In this document: piece after piece, positions 8,630 to 17,124 of the stretch
Layout of the letters: the number at the start of each line of letters is the position of its first letter
Position numbering within the stretch: position 1 is the stretch's first letter
Assembly (NCBI GenBank): GCA_963678555.2
Contig: CAXXJA010000002.1
Coordinates: 558,001 to 622,000 of the forward strand
Source of the DNA: SABI01 sp963678555
Lineage (GTDB): Bacteria > Spirochaetota > Spirochaetia > Sphaerochaetales > Sphaerochaetaceae
Length of the DNA stretch: 64,000 nucleotides
Direction: 5' to 3'
Program-made: the position numbers and the translations under genes
The notes under the pieces: model-generated
Told to the model about the DNA's origin: nothing
What the model saw: only the letters and a program-made list of their open reading frames with translations
The model's database searches: none

Positions 8630-8774
8630 GTCAATTCGCATTCAACGGTGTCTGTCTGCTCAGAACCTCTGGACGTTCACCACCATGGGATCAGAGAACC
8701 AGAATATGGAGGCATCTCACATACCATACCTCCTCAGGTCTGTGACCTTTCCCCTTGAATGGAACAGGTCCTGC

Positions 8775-9506
8775 CTAAAAGAGTCTGGCTGTTTCGATTG
8801 TGAGCCCTTCAAAGATACAGGAGCCGGCACTGTCACCGGAGGTGAAGGTTATCTGGTCTTTCAGGTCTCGTTCTTCGAAGTGGTAGATAATGAGATGCTG
8901 CTTCTCAATATCCACGACCCAGTATTCCTGTATTCCGCTATCCATGTACAGCTTTGCCTTGATCATGATATCCTTGGATTTCGTGGATGGTGAGAGAATT
9001 TCTACAGCAAGCGTCGGTATTCCCTGATATGCTCCTTTCTCATCCACCTGGTCCGTGTCACACATGACGAACATATCGGGCTGAACAACATTGGGATTAT
9101 CCTCGAAGCGCTCTGCCTTGCCGAACAGCTTGACATCCAGCGGAGCCATGAGCGGCCTAAAGGGTTTGTCTTCGAAATAATGGAAGAAGGTCACATGCAG
9201 CTCACCCAAGGCTTTCTGGTGGGGAACCCGGGGAGAACCGAGAAGGTAGATCTGCCCGTCAATGAACTCATACTGACAGGTGTTATCATCCCTTTCAGCA
9301 ATTTCTCAGAATTCCTCGTAGGTATATCTGGGATGTGCCATGTATGCTCGTGACTTCTCCCTGAGATGCCAGCGTTCTTCCTCGGTTACAGCTTTCAGTA
9401 CTGCTACAGGTTCGCTGTTCTTTTCAATATAGACAGGTGTGCCCTCTATTGCCTGTTTCAGGTACTTGCCGAATGAATTCTGCAGTACCGTAGTGGAAAC
9501 TCTCAT
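8775..9506 (-). pseudogene. Phd-type antitoxin / Uma2 nuclease-like fusion, split by an in-frame TGA
   Basis: One continuous reading frame of 243 sense positions runs from ATG (9506) to 8775, interrupted only by TGA at 9308-9306. The first 66 codons give a Phd/YefM-like antitoxin domain (MRVSTTVLQNSFGKYL) running into AHPRYTYEEF, which is normally the start of a Uma2 (DUF820, PD-(D/E)xK-fold) domain. After the stop the same frame continues with YEFIDGQIYLLGSPRVPHQ, DVKLFG, VVQPD, PTLAVEILSP and GIQEYWVVD, the full Uma2 core. A single base change in a leucine codon would explain the break. Both halves could still be made as separate proteins (a TTG at 9209 is available), but decay is likelier. 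Confidence 0.82.
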
Positions 9507-9532
9507 ATACTGCCTCCCCTGATGATGATGGT

Positions 9533-9706
9533 CGGTGCAATTCCAGCTAATGATTTCGTTGAATTGTACTATACGTATGCCTAAGATGATATCTTGTATT
9601 AGGGAGAATTGAACATGGATTACGATGTCCGCAGGTGCTGCGTGTCAGAGTCCGAGAGATCCTCTGTAGAGCATCAGGTTTGTCTTCCATGCGATTCCGT
9701 GTATAA
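9533..9706. repeat. 174-bp direct repeat, copy 1 (IS target duplication)
   Basis: Matches 11854-12027 over 174 bases without gaps and with three mismatches. It abuts the left end of the IS element. Before insertion this was the intergenic region between the antitoxin-nuclease gene (leftward) and the gene at 12053 (rightward). See the element entry for why it is read as a target-site duplication. Confidence 0.9.
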
Positions 9707-11853
9707 CCTGAGTTTTCACGTAACACCAGACAAAACCGGACCCAGAGTACTGTATTGTAACAGTTTATTCCGGGTCCTCTGAAAAATATTTCTGTGTTAC
9801 ATCAGCTTTTTCTCTTCGTTTTTGCAAGCATGCTCCGTATCTGTGCACGGCTATACACATTCTTCCCGAAATCGATTCCCAGTGTATCATGGAGGTCCTT
9901 AAGGACCGGATCATAATAGAGCGTCTTGAACGTCGTGCTATTGAGTTCCATGACATTTCCTTTCCTCAATGAATGGATGATCTGTTCGGTTGAGTGGGTA
10001 TGATTGAGTTCATGCTCCAGAATTCTCACGATCAGCAATGAGATGAAACAGGTAAGGAAATGGGAACCGATGCGGTCTTTTCGGGCCACATATACAGGAC
10101 GGGCCTTAAGTTCGCTCTTGGTCACCCGGAACGTCTGTTCAATCTTCCACAAGCCATGGTACATATCGATGATGTCATGGGGTGTGACGATCCTGTTGAG
10201 CTGCAGCATCCCCTCTTTTTCCAGCCACCGGCTCTTTGTGTCGAATACATTCTCGATCTCTCCGGTCTCATGTCCCTTTCTGTCAAGAACAGGACGTAGA
10301 CCAGTCACATTGGTCTCAATCACATAGAAACCGTCAAGAGATTCATCCTCTTCGAGTTTTTCAAAGTCGAAAACCGTCTTCGCATCATACTCTTCAATAG
10401 CCTGTTTCGTTTTCTTATCGTAGACCTGGGTCTTGAGGTACTTGTTCTTGCCATGATTGTTGTCAATGACATCCTTGCTTTTGGATTGAGATGCGGCGAG
10501 TGCCTTCTCGACTGCAGCCTGACGATCAACTTTCGCCCGGGCAGCATACTTGGCAGACCAGTAGATGATCTGGTAATGGCCGACTCCCTTCACAGCCCGT
10601 CTCTTTCCCTCGACATTTTTCACGTAGGTGTCCTTTACTTCATCAAGCACCTTGTACATGAACGACACAGGAGTGTCTGAGTCATACGAGGGAATCTCAT
10701 TACCGCCATCATCGAACCTGATATACCCGTCAAAGTCTCTCACCGTATTCTTGAGAAGATCCGTACCTCCCCTCACAGACTTGCTGAAGATGTAGCCGTT
10801 ATGGTTGGTGATCACCTCAGCAACATTGTCACCGCTCATCATCGCCTTGTCAGCGACAAAGATGATATGATCCATAGCGAGCTGAGATCTTACTCTTTCA
10901 CTCATAGGAGTGAAGGTCTGACAGTCGTTCATATTGCCCTCGAACAGATCATAGGTGACCGGGAAGCCCCTGTCGTCCATGAACAGTCCCATCTGAACGA
11001 TAGGTGTCTTACGTTTTTCCTTGCTCACTCCCTTCTTTCTGAAATCATCCTCGTCATCGATCTCGAAGTAATAGTTGGTCACATCATAGAACAGGAGCGT
11101 GGAGTCTCTGTCATACTGCTGTACCATCTGCTGATGCAGCAACTGTAGCAGATCATCGCGCCAGTGGGGAAAGATGCTCAAGGAATGGTAGATGTCATTG
11201 AGGGAGAAGTCCATCTTGTCGAAGTACTTACCCCTGCCCAGCCACGCTGCTCTCTTTGATCCGGGAGCAAGGATACGTTCATACACCAGGAGTTTCATCA
11301 CGGCAGTAAGGTTGTATTCGCATCCATACCTATGCCGTCTGCTGTCAAGGAACTGATGAATGCCCAGAGAGTGGAATACCTGAGAGATAGCCGCATGACC
11401 GATGTTCTTCACACAGTCATACGCCCCTGTGTCCTCATCGAAGGGAAGTCTTCCATCCGGCTCGAGGGTGATGGTGACTGGTTTGGAGGCTTCCTGCTTC
11501 TCTTTTGTCTTCTGTTTGGCAAGTTTCTTAAAATGAGAAAGGGGATCATCGTAGAGATGCTCAAACTCATCGATGAAGCCGATACGTTCGACTTTTCGTT
11601 GTTTGACTTTGCCGTTCTCACGGTAACCCTCAGCGTAATACATGAGGATACGGCCGTCCTTGTTTTTGGGAGCTGTCTGAACAAACACGATAGAATCTCC
11701 TATGGATTGAGTATACCACAAGCAATAAGACAACACAAGACAAAACAGATAAATATTTTACAAAGAATTGCCGGGGACGTAATAAAGGCCCCTCGCGGGA
11801 CCTCTGATTGGGATTCTGGATTGTTAGGGGTTAACTACAAGTGAAAAGACCGG
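9707..11853 (-). mobile_element. IS1634-family insertion sequence, 2147 bp
   Basis: The limits are set by two independent signs. The flanking 174-bp direct repeats stop exactly at 9706 and begin exactly at 11854. The sequence just inside each edge is a terminal inverted repeat: CCTGAGTTTTCAC at 9707 and, on the other strand from 11853, CCGGTCTTTTCAC (10 of 13 identical). The element has one transposase gene. Long, variable target duplications are a known trait of IS1634 of Mycoplasma mycoides, the family founder, so the large repeat fits this family. Confidence 0.88.
9802..11688 (-). CDS. IS1634-family DDE transposase
   Basis: Cut-and-paste type transposase of the IS4 superfamily, IS1634 group. 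Likely catalytic acids sit in FYDVTNYYFE (first D), FVADKAMMSGDN (second D) and YHGLWKIEQTFR (E, within the Y-(2)-R-(3)-E-(6)-K-like block). I chose the GTG at 11688 because AGGAGA lies just upstream; an ATG 48 bases further upstream would add 16 residues without family support. The result is 628 residues, apparently intact, so the element may be active. Confidence 0.9.
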   Translation of the reverse strand: MFVQTAPKNKDGRILMYYAEGYRENGKVKQRKVERIGFIDEFEHLYDDPLSHFKKLAKQKTKEKQEASKPVTITLEPDGRLPFDEDTGAYDCVKNIGHAAISQVFHSLGIHQFLDSRRHRYGCEYNLTAVMKLLVYERILAPGSKRAAWLGRGKYFDKMDFSLNDIYHSLSIFPHWRDDLLQLLHQQMVQQYDRDSTLLFYDVTNYYFEIDDEDDFRKKGVSKEKRKTPIVQMGLFMDDRGFPVTYDLFEGNMNDCQTFTPMSERVRSQLAMDHIIFVADKAMMSGDNVAEVITNHNGYIFSKSVRGGTDLLKNTVRDFDGYIRFDDGGNEIPSYDSDTPVSFMYKVLDEVKDTYVKNVEGKRRAVKGVGHYQIIYWSAKYAARAKVDRQAAVEKALAASQSKSKDVIDNNHGKNKYLKTQVYDKKTKQAIEEYDAKTVFDFEKLEEDESLDGFYVIETNVTGLRPVLDRKGHETGEIENVFDTKSRWLEKEGMLQLNRIVTPHDIIDMYHGLWKIEQTFRVTKSELKARPVYVARKDRIGSHFLTCFISLLIVRILEHELNHTHSTEQIIHSLRKGNVMELNSTTFKTLYYDPVLKDLHDTLGIDFGKNVYSRAQIRSMLAKTKRKS

Positions 11854-12027
11854 CGGTGCAATTCCAGCTAATGATTTCGTTGAATTGTACTATACGTATA
11901 CCTAAGATGATATCTTATATTAGGGAGAATTGAACATGGATTACGATGCCCGCAGGTGCTGCGTGTCAGAGTCCGAGAGATCCTCTGTAGAGCATCAGGT
12001 TTGTCTTCCATGCGATTCCGTGTATAA
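11854..12027. repeat. 174-bp direct repeat, copy 2 (IS target duplication)
   Basis: Second copy of the repeat at 9533-9706, abutting the right end of the IS. It restores a full upstream region for the gene at 12053. It holds a candidate promoter: TTGAAT, 17-base spacer, TAAGAT, with the palindrome TATACGTATA inside the spacer (broken by one base in copy 1). Confidence 0.9.
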
Positions 12028-12052
12028 TGGGGTTCAAAGGGAGGAGGTTTCT

Positions 12053-13498
12053 GTGTTTGATATCCGAAGACATTCTTCAAAACATATCGAGGTGAAGATA
12101 ACGTATCCGTTCTTTTCCACTCACGGGTATACCAAAGTTATCGACCATTATATATTTTCTCCTCCTCAGCTCAATGTTTCTCCGAAGACCATCAGCCGGG
12201 AATCCCTGATCAGAAAGTTTCAGTCGCATGGACGGTACAGCACACCGAACCTCTCGTTCGAGGAGATACTTGATGATTACAACGAGAATTCTCCCCTGAA
12301 CTTCCTCGACCGCAATGTCCGTCTCATCAGTGAGAATAAAAGAATACAGTCAGACTCTCTGATCATCAACTCGGTGCAGCTGCTGGCAAATACCTTTAGA
12401 GGTCATGAATCCTCACTGGACCTGCAGGTGAGGGAGCACTCACTTGACTCCTCACAGATCGAGCAGTGGTTCTCCTCAGCCCGCGAGATACTCAGGCGTT
12501 TCAGGATTATTATGCAGAGCATCTGTCTCGCATATCCCATGGGTAACAAGCTCACCAAGGCTTTCGAGTGGGGGGATGAGGAGATAAGTCTTCAGGTAGA
12601 GTCTGCTGCAGTCAGTGCCTTTCAGGCGGGGGTGGACCTCAGGAATCTTCTTGATATTGCCCGTGAGGAACTCGAGTACCGCAGGAGAAGGCGATACGCA
12701 TCAGTGACCGATGAGAGTCAGAGAAAAGATGAGAAATATCAGTTCCGCTGTGCCGAGCTGAAGAAGTGGACCCAGTCGCTTCTCTATCTGCATCCGGTCA
12801 TTTCCAAGGCTCCGCAGAGAATGAGTTCGATCCTTGCCGGGGCCGCCGCGGCAATCGCCATGACCTTCGCGACCCTGGCAGCCATCTTTGCAGAGGCCAT
12901 CTTCATTGAGAACAGTCTGCCGTGGGCCATGATGATCATTCTTGCCTATGTGTTCAAGGATCGGATTAAGGAGGGGCTGAGGGCCCTGTTCGCAGCAACT
13001 ATTCCCAACATCCTTGCCGATAAGATCATTCACTTCCGTTCTCCCTGGAGCGGCAGGAAGCTGATGAAAGCGAATATGCTGATCCAGATGTCCCCGTCCT
13101 CGAGTCAGCCGGAAGTGGTTCAGATTGCCAGAGAGTCGGTTGCCGGTCCGTTCTTCGATATCCTTCCCGAGGAGGATGTCGTGCACTATCGAAGGATCAC
13201 GAAAGTGTTCAAACGAAGAGAGATTCACCGGGTGAGTGACAGACTATCGGCTCTTACGGTCGTTCTCAGGATACGGCTTGATGACTGGATGAAGGAGATG
13301 GATGATTCCGAGGATGATATCTTCATACCTACCGAGGAGATCGGTCTTGCACGCACCAGGAGCATGAAGGTCTATCACCTGCATATGCTGAGTATGCTTC
13401 AGGATCGAACCGGGCATATAGAGGAAATGCAGCTGAACCGTATCGTGATGAATACCGAGGGTATCGTGCGGATCGTAAGGATCCCGCTCACCCGTTGA
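12053..13498 (+). CDS. Unknown protein with a two-helix membrane hairpin
   Basis: I do not recognise a characterised family. From the GTG at 12053 (ribosome site GAGGAGG, 12041-12047) it is 481 residues. About 255 mainly charged residues come first, then two membrane segments (about 258-284, rich in Ala, and 287-302), then VFKDRIKEGLR and about 170 further soluble residues. In-frame upstream starts exist (ATG at 11936 with AGGGAG before it) that would add 39 residues from within the direct repeat; these look less protein-like. A decayed second copy lies at 8552, so the family was once duplicated here. Two-helix hairpins between soluble domains occur in envelope and defence proteins, but no function is claimed. 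Confidence 0.8.
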   Translation: MFDIRRHSSKHIEVKITYPFFSTHGYTKVIDHYIFSPPQLNVSPKTISRESLIRKFQSHGRYSTPNLSFEEILDDYNENSPLNFLDRNVRLISENKRIQSDSLIINSVQLLANTFRGHESSLDLQVREHSLDSSQIEQWFSSAREILRRFRIIMQSICLAYPMGNKLTKAFEWGDEEISLQVESAAVSAFQAGVDLRNLLDIAREELEYRRRRRYASVTDESQRKDEKYQFRCAELKKWTQSLLYLHPVISKAPQRMSSILAGAAAAIAMTFATLAAIFAEAIFIENSLPWAMMIILAYVFKDRIKEGLRALFAATIPNILADKIIHFRSPWSGRKLMKANMLIQMSPSSSQPEVVQIARESVAGPFFDILPEEDVVHYRRITKVFKRREIHRVSDRLSALTVVLRIRLDDWMKEMDDSEDDIFIPTEEIGLARTRSMKVYHLHMLSMLQDRTGHIEEMQLNRIVMNTEGIVRIVRIPLTR

Positions 13499-13514
13499 CT
13501 GTTGACCGCCTGGA

Positions 13515-13531
13515 GCCCCCTCCCCGGGGGC
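13515..13531. terminator. GC-rich hairpin between convergent genes
   Basis: GCCCCC and GGGGGC flank a five-base loop; a wider CCTGGAG/CTCCAGG pairing surrounds it. It lies in the 68-base gap between the rightward gene ending at 13498 and the leftward HD gene ending at 13567. There is no U-run, so termination strength is uncertain. Confidence 0.45.
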
Positions 13532-13566
13532 ACCGGCGCTCATTTCCTCCAGGAGGGTGGCTTCGG

Positions 13567-14139
13567 TTACACCTGCGGCGTACCTTCCAGTCCGATGTCG
13601 GCGGCAACCGTTCTCATTCCCTCGATGGTAAGCTGGATGACGTCATTCCTCTCCATCGGAAGCATGTCGCAACCCTTCTGGATCAGGTCTCGGTCGACTC
13701 CGACACTGAATCCCTTTGTCTTCCACTTCTTGGTGACCGACTTGACGGTAAGGTCATGAAGGCTTTTCGAGGGACGCATCAGGGCGGTGGCCGTAATAAG
13801 TCCGGTGAGTTCATCAATCGTGTAGAGTACTTTCTCCACCTGTTTCACCGGCTCGACGTCAGTACAGATACCCCACCCGTGGGAGACCACGGCACGGATC
13901 ATCTCATCGTCGATGCCGGCCTCTCTGAGGAGGGTCGGTGCCATCTTACAGTGCTGATCGGGATACAGTTCATAGTCGATGTCATGAAGAAGACCGATCC
14001 TTGCCCAGTATTCCTCATCCTCACCGTAATATTGAGCGAAACGTCTCATCACTGCCTCTACACTGAGTGCATGGGTAATGAGACTCTCACGTGTGTTATA
14101 CGTTTTAAGCAGTGCCAATGCTTCTTCACGATCCATCAT
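13567..14139 (-). CDS. HD-domain hydrolase
   Basis: 190-residue metal-dependent phosphohydrolase-type protein of the HDIG group. Metal ligands are visible as the early histidine in TRESLITHALSVE, the LLHDIDYE motif (HD pair near residue 53) and VSHGWG further on. Small stand-alone HD proteins of this type are common, but their substrates are mostly unknown. An AAGGAG ribosome site precedes the start; an ATG one codon later is equally possible. It is divergent from corA. Confidence 0.85.
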   Translation of the reverse strand: MMDREEALALLKTYNTRESLITHALSVEAVMRRFAQYYGEDEEYWARIGLLHDIDYELYPDQHCKMAPTLLREAGIDDEMIRAVVSHGWGICTDVEPVKQVEKVLYTIDELTGLITATALMRPSKSLHDLTVKSVTKKWKTKGFSVGVDRDLIQKGCDMLPMERNDVIQLTIEGMRTVAADIGLEGTPQV

Positions 14140-14184
14140 GGTGTCTCCTTGCTGTAGGTTATGAAAAAAGTTTGAAACCTCTTT

Positions 14185-14207
14185 GTATCATTGTATCGAT
14201 ATGATAC
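14185..14207. promoter_or_regulatory. Inverted repeat between HD hydrolase and corA
   Basis: GTATCAT (14185-14191) and ATGATAC (14201-14207) form a perfect 7-bp inverted repeat with a 9-base spacer in the divergent promoter region. It could be an operator for either gene; no regulator is identified. Confidence 0.35.
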
Positions 14208-14260
14208 TATACAAAAAGGGTTTTCGTCACCCGTACATCTTATACTTCAGGAGGAACCAC

Positions 14261-14359
14261 ATGTCTAATTCAGACGATGGAGGTAGTTTACACTCTTATA
14301 CAGCCATCTCAGACAATGCAGACAACGAATCTCCTGAGGATGTGTCGCAGACACGTTAG
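14261..14359 (+). CDS. Possible 32-residue small protein or leader peptide upstream of corA
   Basis: A short frame starts at ATG 14261, preceded by an excellent ribosome site (AGGAGG at 14250-14255), and ends at TAG 37 bases before corA. The product is polar and acidic (MSNSDDGGSLHSYTAI and on) with no family match. Its ribosome site and spacing closely copy those of corA (both AGGAGGAACCA-ATG), which suggests real translation. A regulatory leader for the metal transporter is possible. Confidence 0.4.
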   Translation: MSNSDDGGSLHSYTAISDNADNESPEDVSQTR

Positions 14360-14395
14360 CAGATACTGGTTCTTCAGGAGATACCAGGAGGAACC

Positions 14396-15415
14396 ATGAT
14401 TACCATCAGAAACACCATAGGAAAAAACCCGGCAGGTCCAACGGGCAGTGAGATGGACTATACCTGGGTGGATGCCAGGGAAGTCACCCGTGACGATATC
14501 GCACAGCTTCAGGAAGACTATCCGATCGAGTCGGAACTCCTTGCAGACATTATGGATATCGATGAACAGGCCCGTATCGAGAAGGAGGACGAGTACGTCG
14601 CTCTGATCGTGCGTATTCCCGCATTCAGTGATGATGCACACGGAATCAATCAGTACTGTGTCCCTCTGGGAATCGTGATGATGGAACACACGATCATCAC
14701 CATCTGCCAGAGTGATTCAGTGATTCTTGAGGATTTTGCACGGAACCGGTTCCGGCATTACCCGGTAGACACGATGGAGGGGTTCGTCATCTCCATCATG
14801 GGACGGGCTGCGCTGGTGTATATCCGGTTGCTGAAGTATCTGAACAGACAGAAGAACCGGGTTGAAGAGGAACTTCACCGGTCTGTGAGAAACGATGAAC
14901 TGATTCAGCTCCTGTCGATTCAGAAGTCCCTTGTCTATTTCACTACCAGCCTGGCAACGAATGAAATCCTCCTTGAAAAACTTCAGAAATCTCCCTACTT
15001 CAGAAAGCTGGACGAAGAGGAGAAGGAATTCCTCGAGGATGTCATTATCGATAATAAACAGGCTATCGAGATGGCCAACATCTATTCCTCGATCCTCACC
15101 GGTACGATGGACGCCTTCGCCTCGGTCATCAGTAATAATCTCAGTATCATCATGCGTCGTCTCACCGTGATCTCTATCGCGTTCATGTTCCCCACCTTCC
15201 TTGTGGGGTATTATGGTATGAACATCGCTCTTCCGTTTCAGTCGTTTCCCTCGATGATGTACGTGATCTTCGGAGTGTCTATTCTCGCCGCTCTCGTCAG
15301 TACCTTCATCCTCAGTGACAAGAAACGCTTTATCAGGGGACGCGGAAAACAGGATTATGCTTCAAAGAAGAAAGAGAAAAAACGCCGCACACAGAACCGA
15401 TATGTAAGGGACTGA
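14396..15415 (+). CDS. corA: CorA-family magnesium/divalent metal ion transporter
   Basis: 339-residue pentameric metal channel of the inner membrane. The signature GMN is at residues 274-276 at the end of the first membrane helix (FMFPTFLVGYYGMN); a second helix follows and the tail is strongly basic. The soluble N-terminal domain (about 1-240) is the cytoplasmic metal-sensing funnel. The start has AGGAGGAACC before the ATG. Substrate (Mg, Co or Ni) cannot be told from sequence. Confidence 0.94.
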   Translation: MITIRNTIGKNPAGPTGSEMDYTWVDAREVTRDDIAQLQEDYPIESELLADIMDIDEQARIEKEDEYVALIVRIPAFSDDAHGINQYCVPLGIVMMEHTIITICQSDSVILEDFARNRFRHYPVDTMEGFVISIMGRAALVYIRLLKYLNRQKNRVEEELHRSVRNDELIQLLSIQKSLVYFTTSLATNEILLEKLQKSPYFRKLDEEEKEFLEDVIIDNKQAIEMANIYSSILTGTMDAFASVISNNLSIIMRRLTVISIAFMFPTFLVGYYGMNIALPFQSFPSMMYVIFGVSILAALVSTFILSDKKRFIRGRGKQDYASKKKEKKRRTQNRYVRD

Positions 15416-15461
15416 GCTGGAGTCTGTTCGATCAGTGGTATTCCTGCACAGGGGAAAGAAC

Positions 15462-15533
15462 TGTAATAGTTACAAAAAATAGGTAATAATTTATCGATTT
15501 ATTATTGACTACATCTTTTCAGAGCTGTAATCT
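15462..15533 (+). promoter_or_regulatory. Promoter region of the NADH oxidase-like gene, with palindrome
   Basis: TTGACT (15505-15510), a 17-base spacer and TAATCT (15528-15533) form a good promoter. Upstream, at 15462-15474, lies the perfect palindrome TGTAATAGTTACA, and A/T-rich inverted AATAAT/ATTATT elements lie next to the -35. These are candidate sites for a redox or oxygen regulator, which is inference. Confidence 0.5.
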
Positions 15534-15573
15534 GCTAATAAGAATGAATAGTATTAGTGAAAAGGATGTACCT

Positions 15574-16920
15574 ATGAAACAGACTGATGTACTTGTCATC
15601 GGAGGAAGCGCCACGGGTCTTGTGGCAGCTATGACAGCAAAAAGTGATAACCCTGATAAGAGTGTCACCATGATACGGAAAGAGGAGATCGTGATGATTC
15701 CCTGTGGAATCCCCTATATCTACGGGACTACAGAGAACAGTGAGAACAACATCCTTCCTGACGGTGGTCTCATCAAGCTCGGTGTCGAAATCATCGTCGA
15801 TGAGGTGGTGGAGATTGATGGAGAGAAGAAGGAATGCCGTACCATGAAGGGAGAGACCGTCTCGTACGACAAACTGATCCTGGGGACGGGAAGCGAACCG
15901 GTTATTCCCGGATGGCTGAAAGGCACCGATCTGAGGAATGTTTTCACGATACCGAAGGATAAGACCTATCTTGACGGGTTGCAGGAACGTCTTTCCGGCC
16001 TCGAGAAGGTCGTAGTCGTCGGGGCAGGGTTCATCGGTGTCGAGACCTCCGATGAATTGCACAAGGCCGGCAAGGATGTCACTCTCGTCGAGATACTGCC
16101 CTATATCCTCGGAGCCACCTTCGATGACGAGTTCGGATCCGCTGCTCAGGAAAAGATCATCAGTCGTGGTGTGAAAGTGAGGAGCAACCTCGGGATCACG
16201 AATATCAACGGGGATGGAAAAGTTGAATCGGTGACCTTCAACAACGGAGAGACGATACCGGCCGATGCGGTCATCCTCTCACTCGGTTACCGACCGAACG
16301 TTGATCTTGCAAAGGCAATGGGCCTTGAAATCAACGACTACGGTTTTATCAAAGCGGACCAGTATCGCAGAACCAGTATGCCCGATGTCTACGCTGCAGG
16401 GGACTGTGCGAGCAAGCTTGATTTCGCTACCGGACGGCTGAGCAGGATCATGCTTGCTTCAACCGCCTGTACAGAGGCACGCATAGCCGCCCTCAATCTC
16501 TTCGAACTGAACACCTATACCGTATTCAGGGGAACGGTCGGAATCTATTCAACCTGCATCGGAGAGACAGCCTACGGTGTAGCAGGTCTGATCGAGAAGA
16601 ATGCCCGCAGGGAAGGATTCAAGATCGTCACGGGAACCTTTACCGGCGTAAACCGTCATCCGGGCAAGATAGATGACTCTCACTCCGAAACAGTCAAACT
16701 TATCGTATCGAAGCGTTCAGGTGTCCTCCTCGGTGGCGAGGTGATGGGAGGCAAGTGTATCGGTCAGCTGATCAACGCTATAGGTATTGCAATTCAGAAT
16801 CACATGACAGTTCATGACCTCCTGATAACTCAGATCGGGACTCAGCCGCTGCTCACGGCCAGCCCGGCAGGTTTCCCGCTGATCAAGGCGGCAGAGATCG
16901 CTGCAAGAGCACTGCGATAG
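15574..16920 (+). CDS. FAD-dependent pyridine nucleotide-disulfide oxidoreductase (NADH oxidase / CoA-disulfide reductase family)
   Basis: 448-residue flavoprotein. The N-terminal FAD motif GGSATGLVAA, the single redox cysteine in MIPCGIPYIYG (about residue 43), the NAD-binding VVVGAGFIGVET and the second FAD block YAAGDCA are in the usual order; the C-terminal dimer domain follows. Members reduce oxygen to water, peroxide or CoA disulfide using NADH, and protect fermentative cells against oxygen. The ATG at 15574 has AAAGGATG before it; the longer frame lacks support. Which of the family reactions it performs is not decidable here. Confidence 0.88.
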   Translation: MKQTDVLVIGGSATGLVAAMTAKSDNPDKSVTMIRKEEIVMIPCGIPYIYGTTENSENNILPDGGLIKLGVEIIVDEVVEIDGEKKECRTMKGETVSYDKLILGTGSEPVIPGWLKGTDLRNVFTIPKDKTYLDGLQERLSGLEKVVVVGAGFIGVETSDELHKAGKDVTLVEILPYILGATFDDEFGSAAQEKIISRGVKVRSNLGITNINGDGKVESVTFNNGETIPADAVILSLGYRPNVDLAKAMGLEINDYGFIKADQYRRTSMPDVYAAGDCASKLDFATGRLSRIMLASTACTEARIAALNLFELNTYTVFRGTVGIYSTCIGETAYGVAGLIEKNARREGFKIVTGTFTGVNRHPGKIDDSHSETVKLIVSKRSGVLLGGEVMGGKCIGQLINAIGIAIQNHMTVHDLLITQIGTQPLLTASPAGFPLIKAAEIAARALR

Positions 16921-16962
16921 TCCTTTTTCCTGTCTGAAATGTATACCGGTACAGAGATAAAG

Positions 16963-16980
16963 CCCCCGGAAATACGGGGG
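16963..16980 (+). terminator. Possible terminator after the oxidoreductase gene
   Basis: CCCCCG, six-base loop, CGGGGG, followed by TCT. The stem is strong but the U-tract is poor. It lies 43 bases after the stop codon. Confidence 0.4.
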
Positions 16981-17124
16981 TCTCTGGCACCGGAGGGTTT
17001 CCCTTCAGGGTCTCCACCTTCGGTCAGTGGAAGCTGTCTGTCAGAAAAATCAGGCGATAGTGTTTTCAGGTGATTGACACAGAGTGCATAAGTTGGATAT
17101 ACCTGCATCACTCTTCATATAGAT

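Noticed and set aside
9306..9308. TGA in the antitoxin-Uma2 frame as programmed recoding (selenocysteine or read-through)
   Set aside because: The stop replaces a conserved leucine position, no selenocysteine stem-loop was seen downstream, and a second Uma2 gene in the window is also decayed. Plain mutation is simpler.
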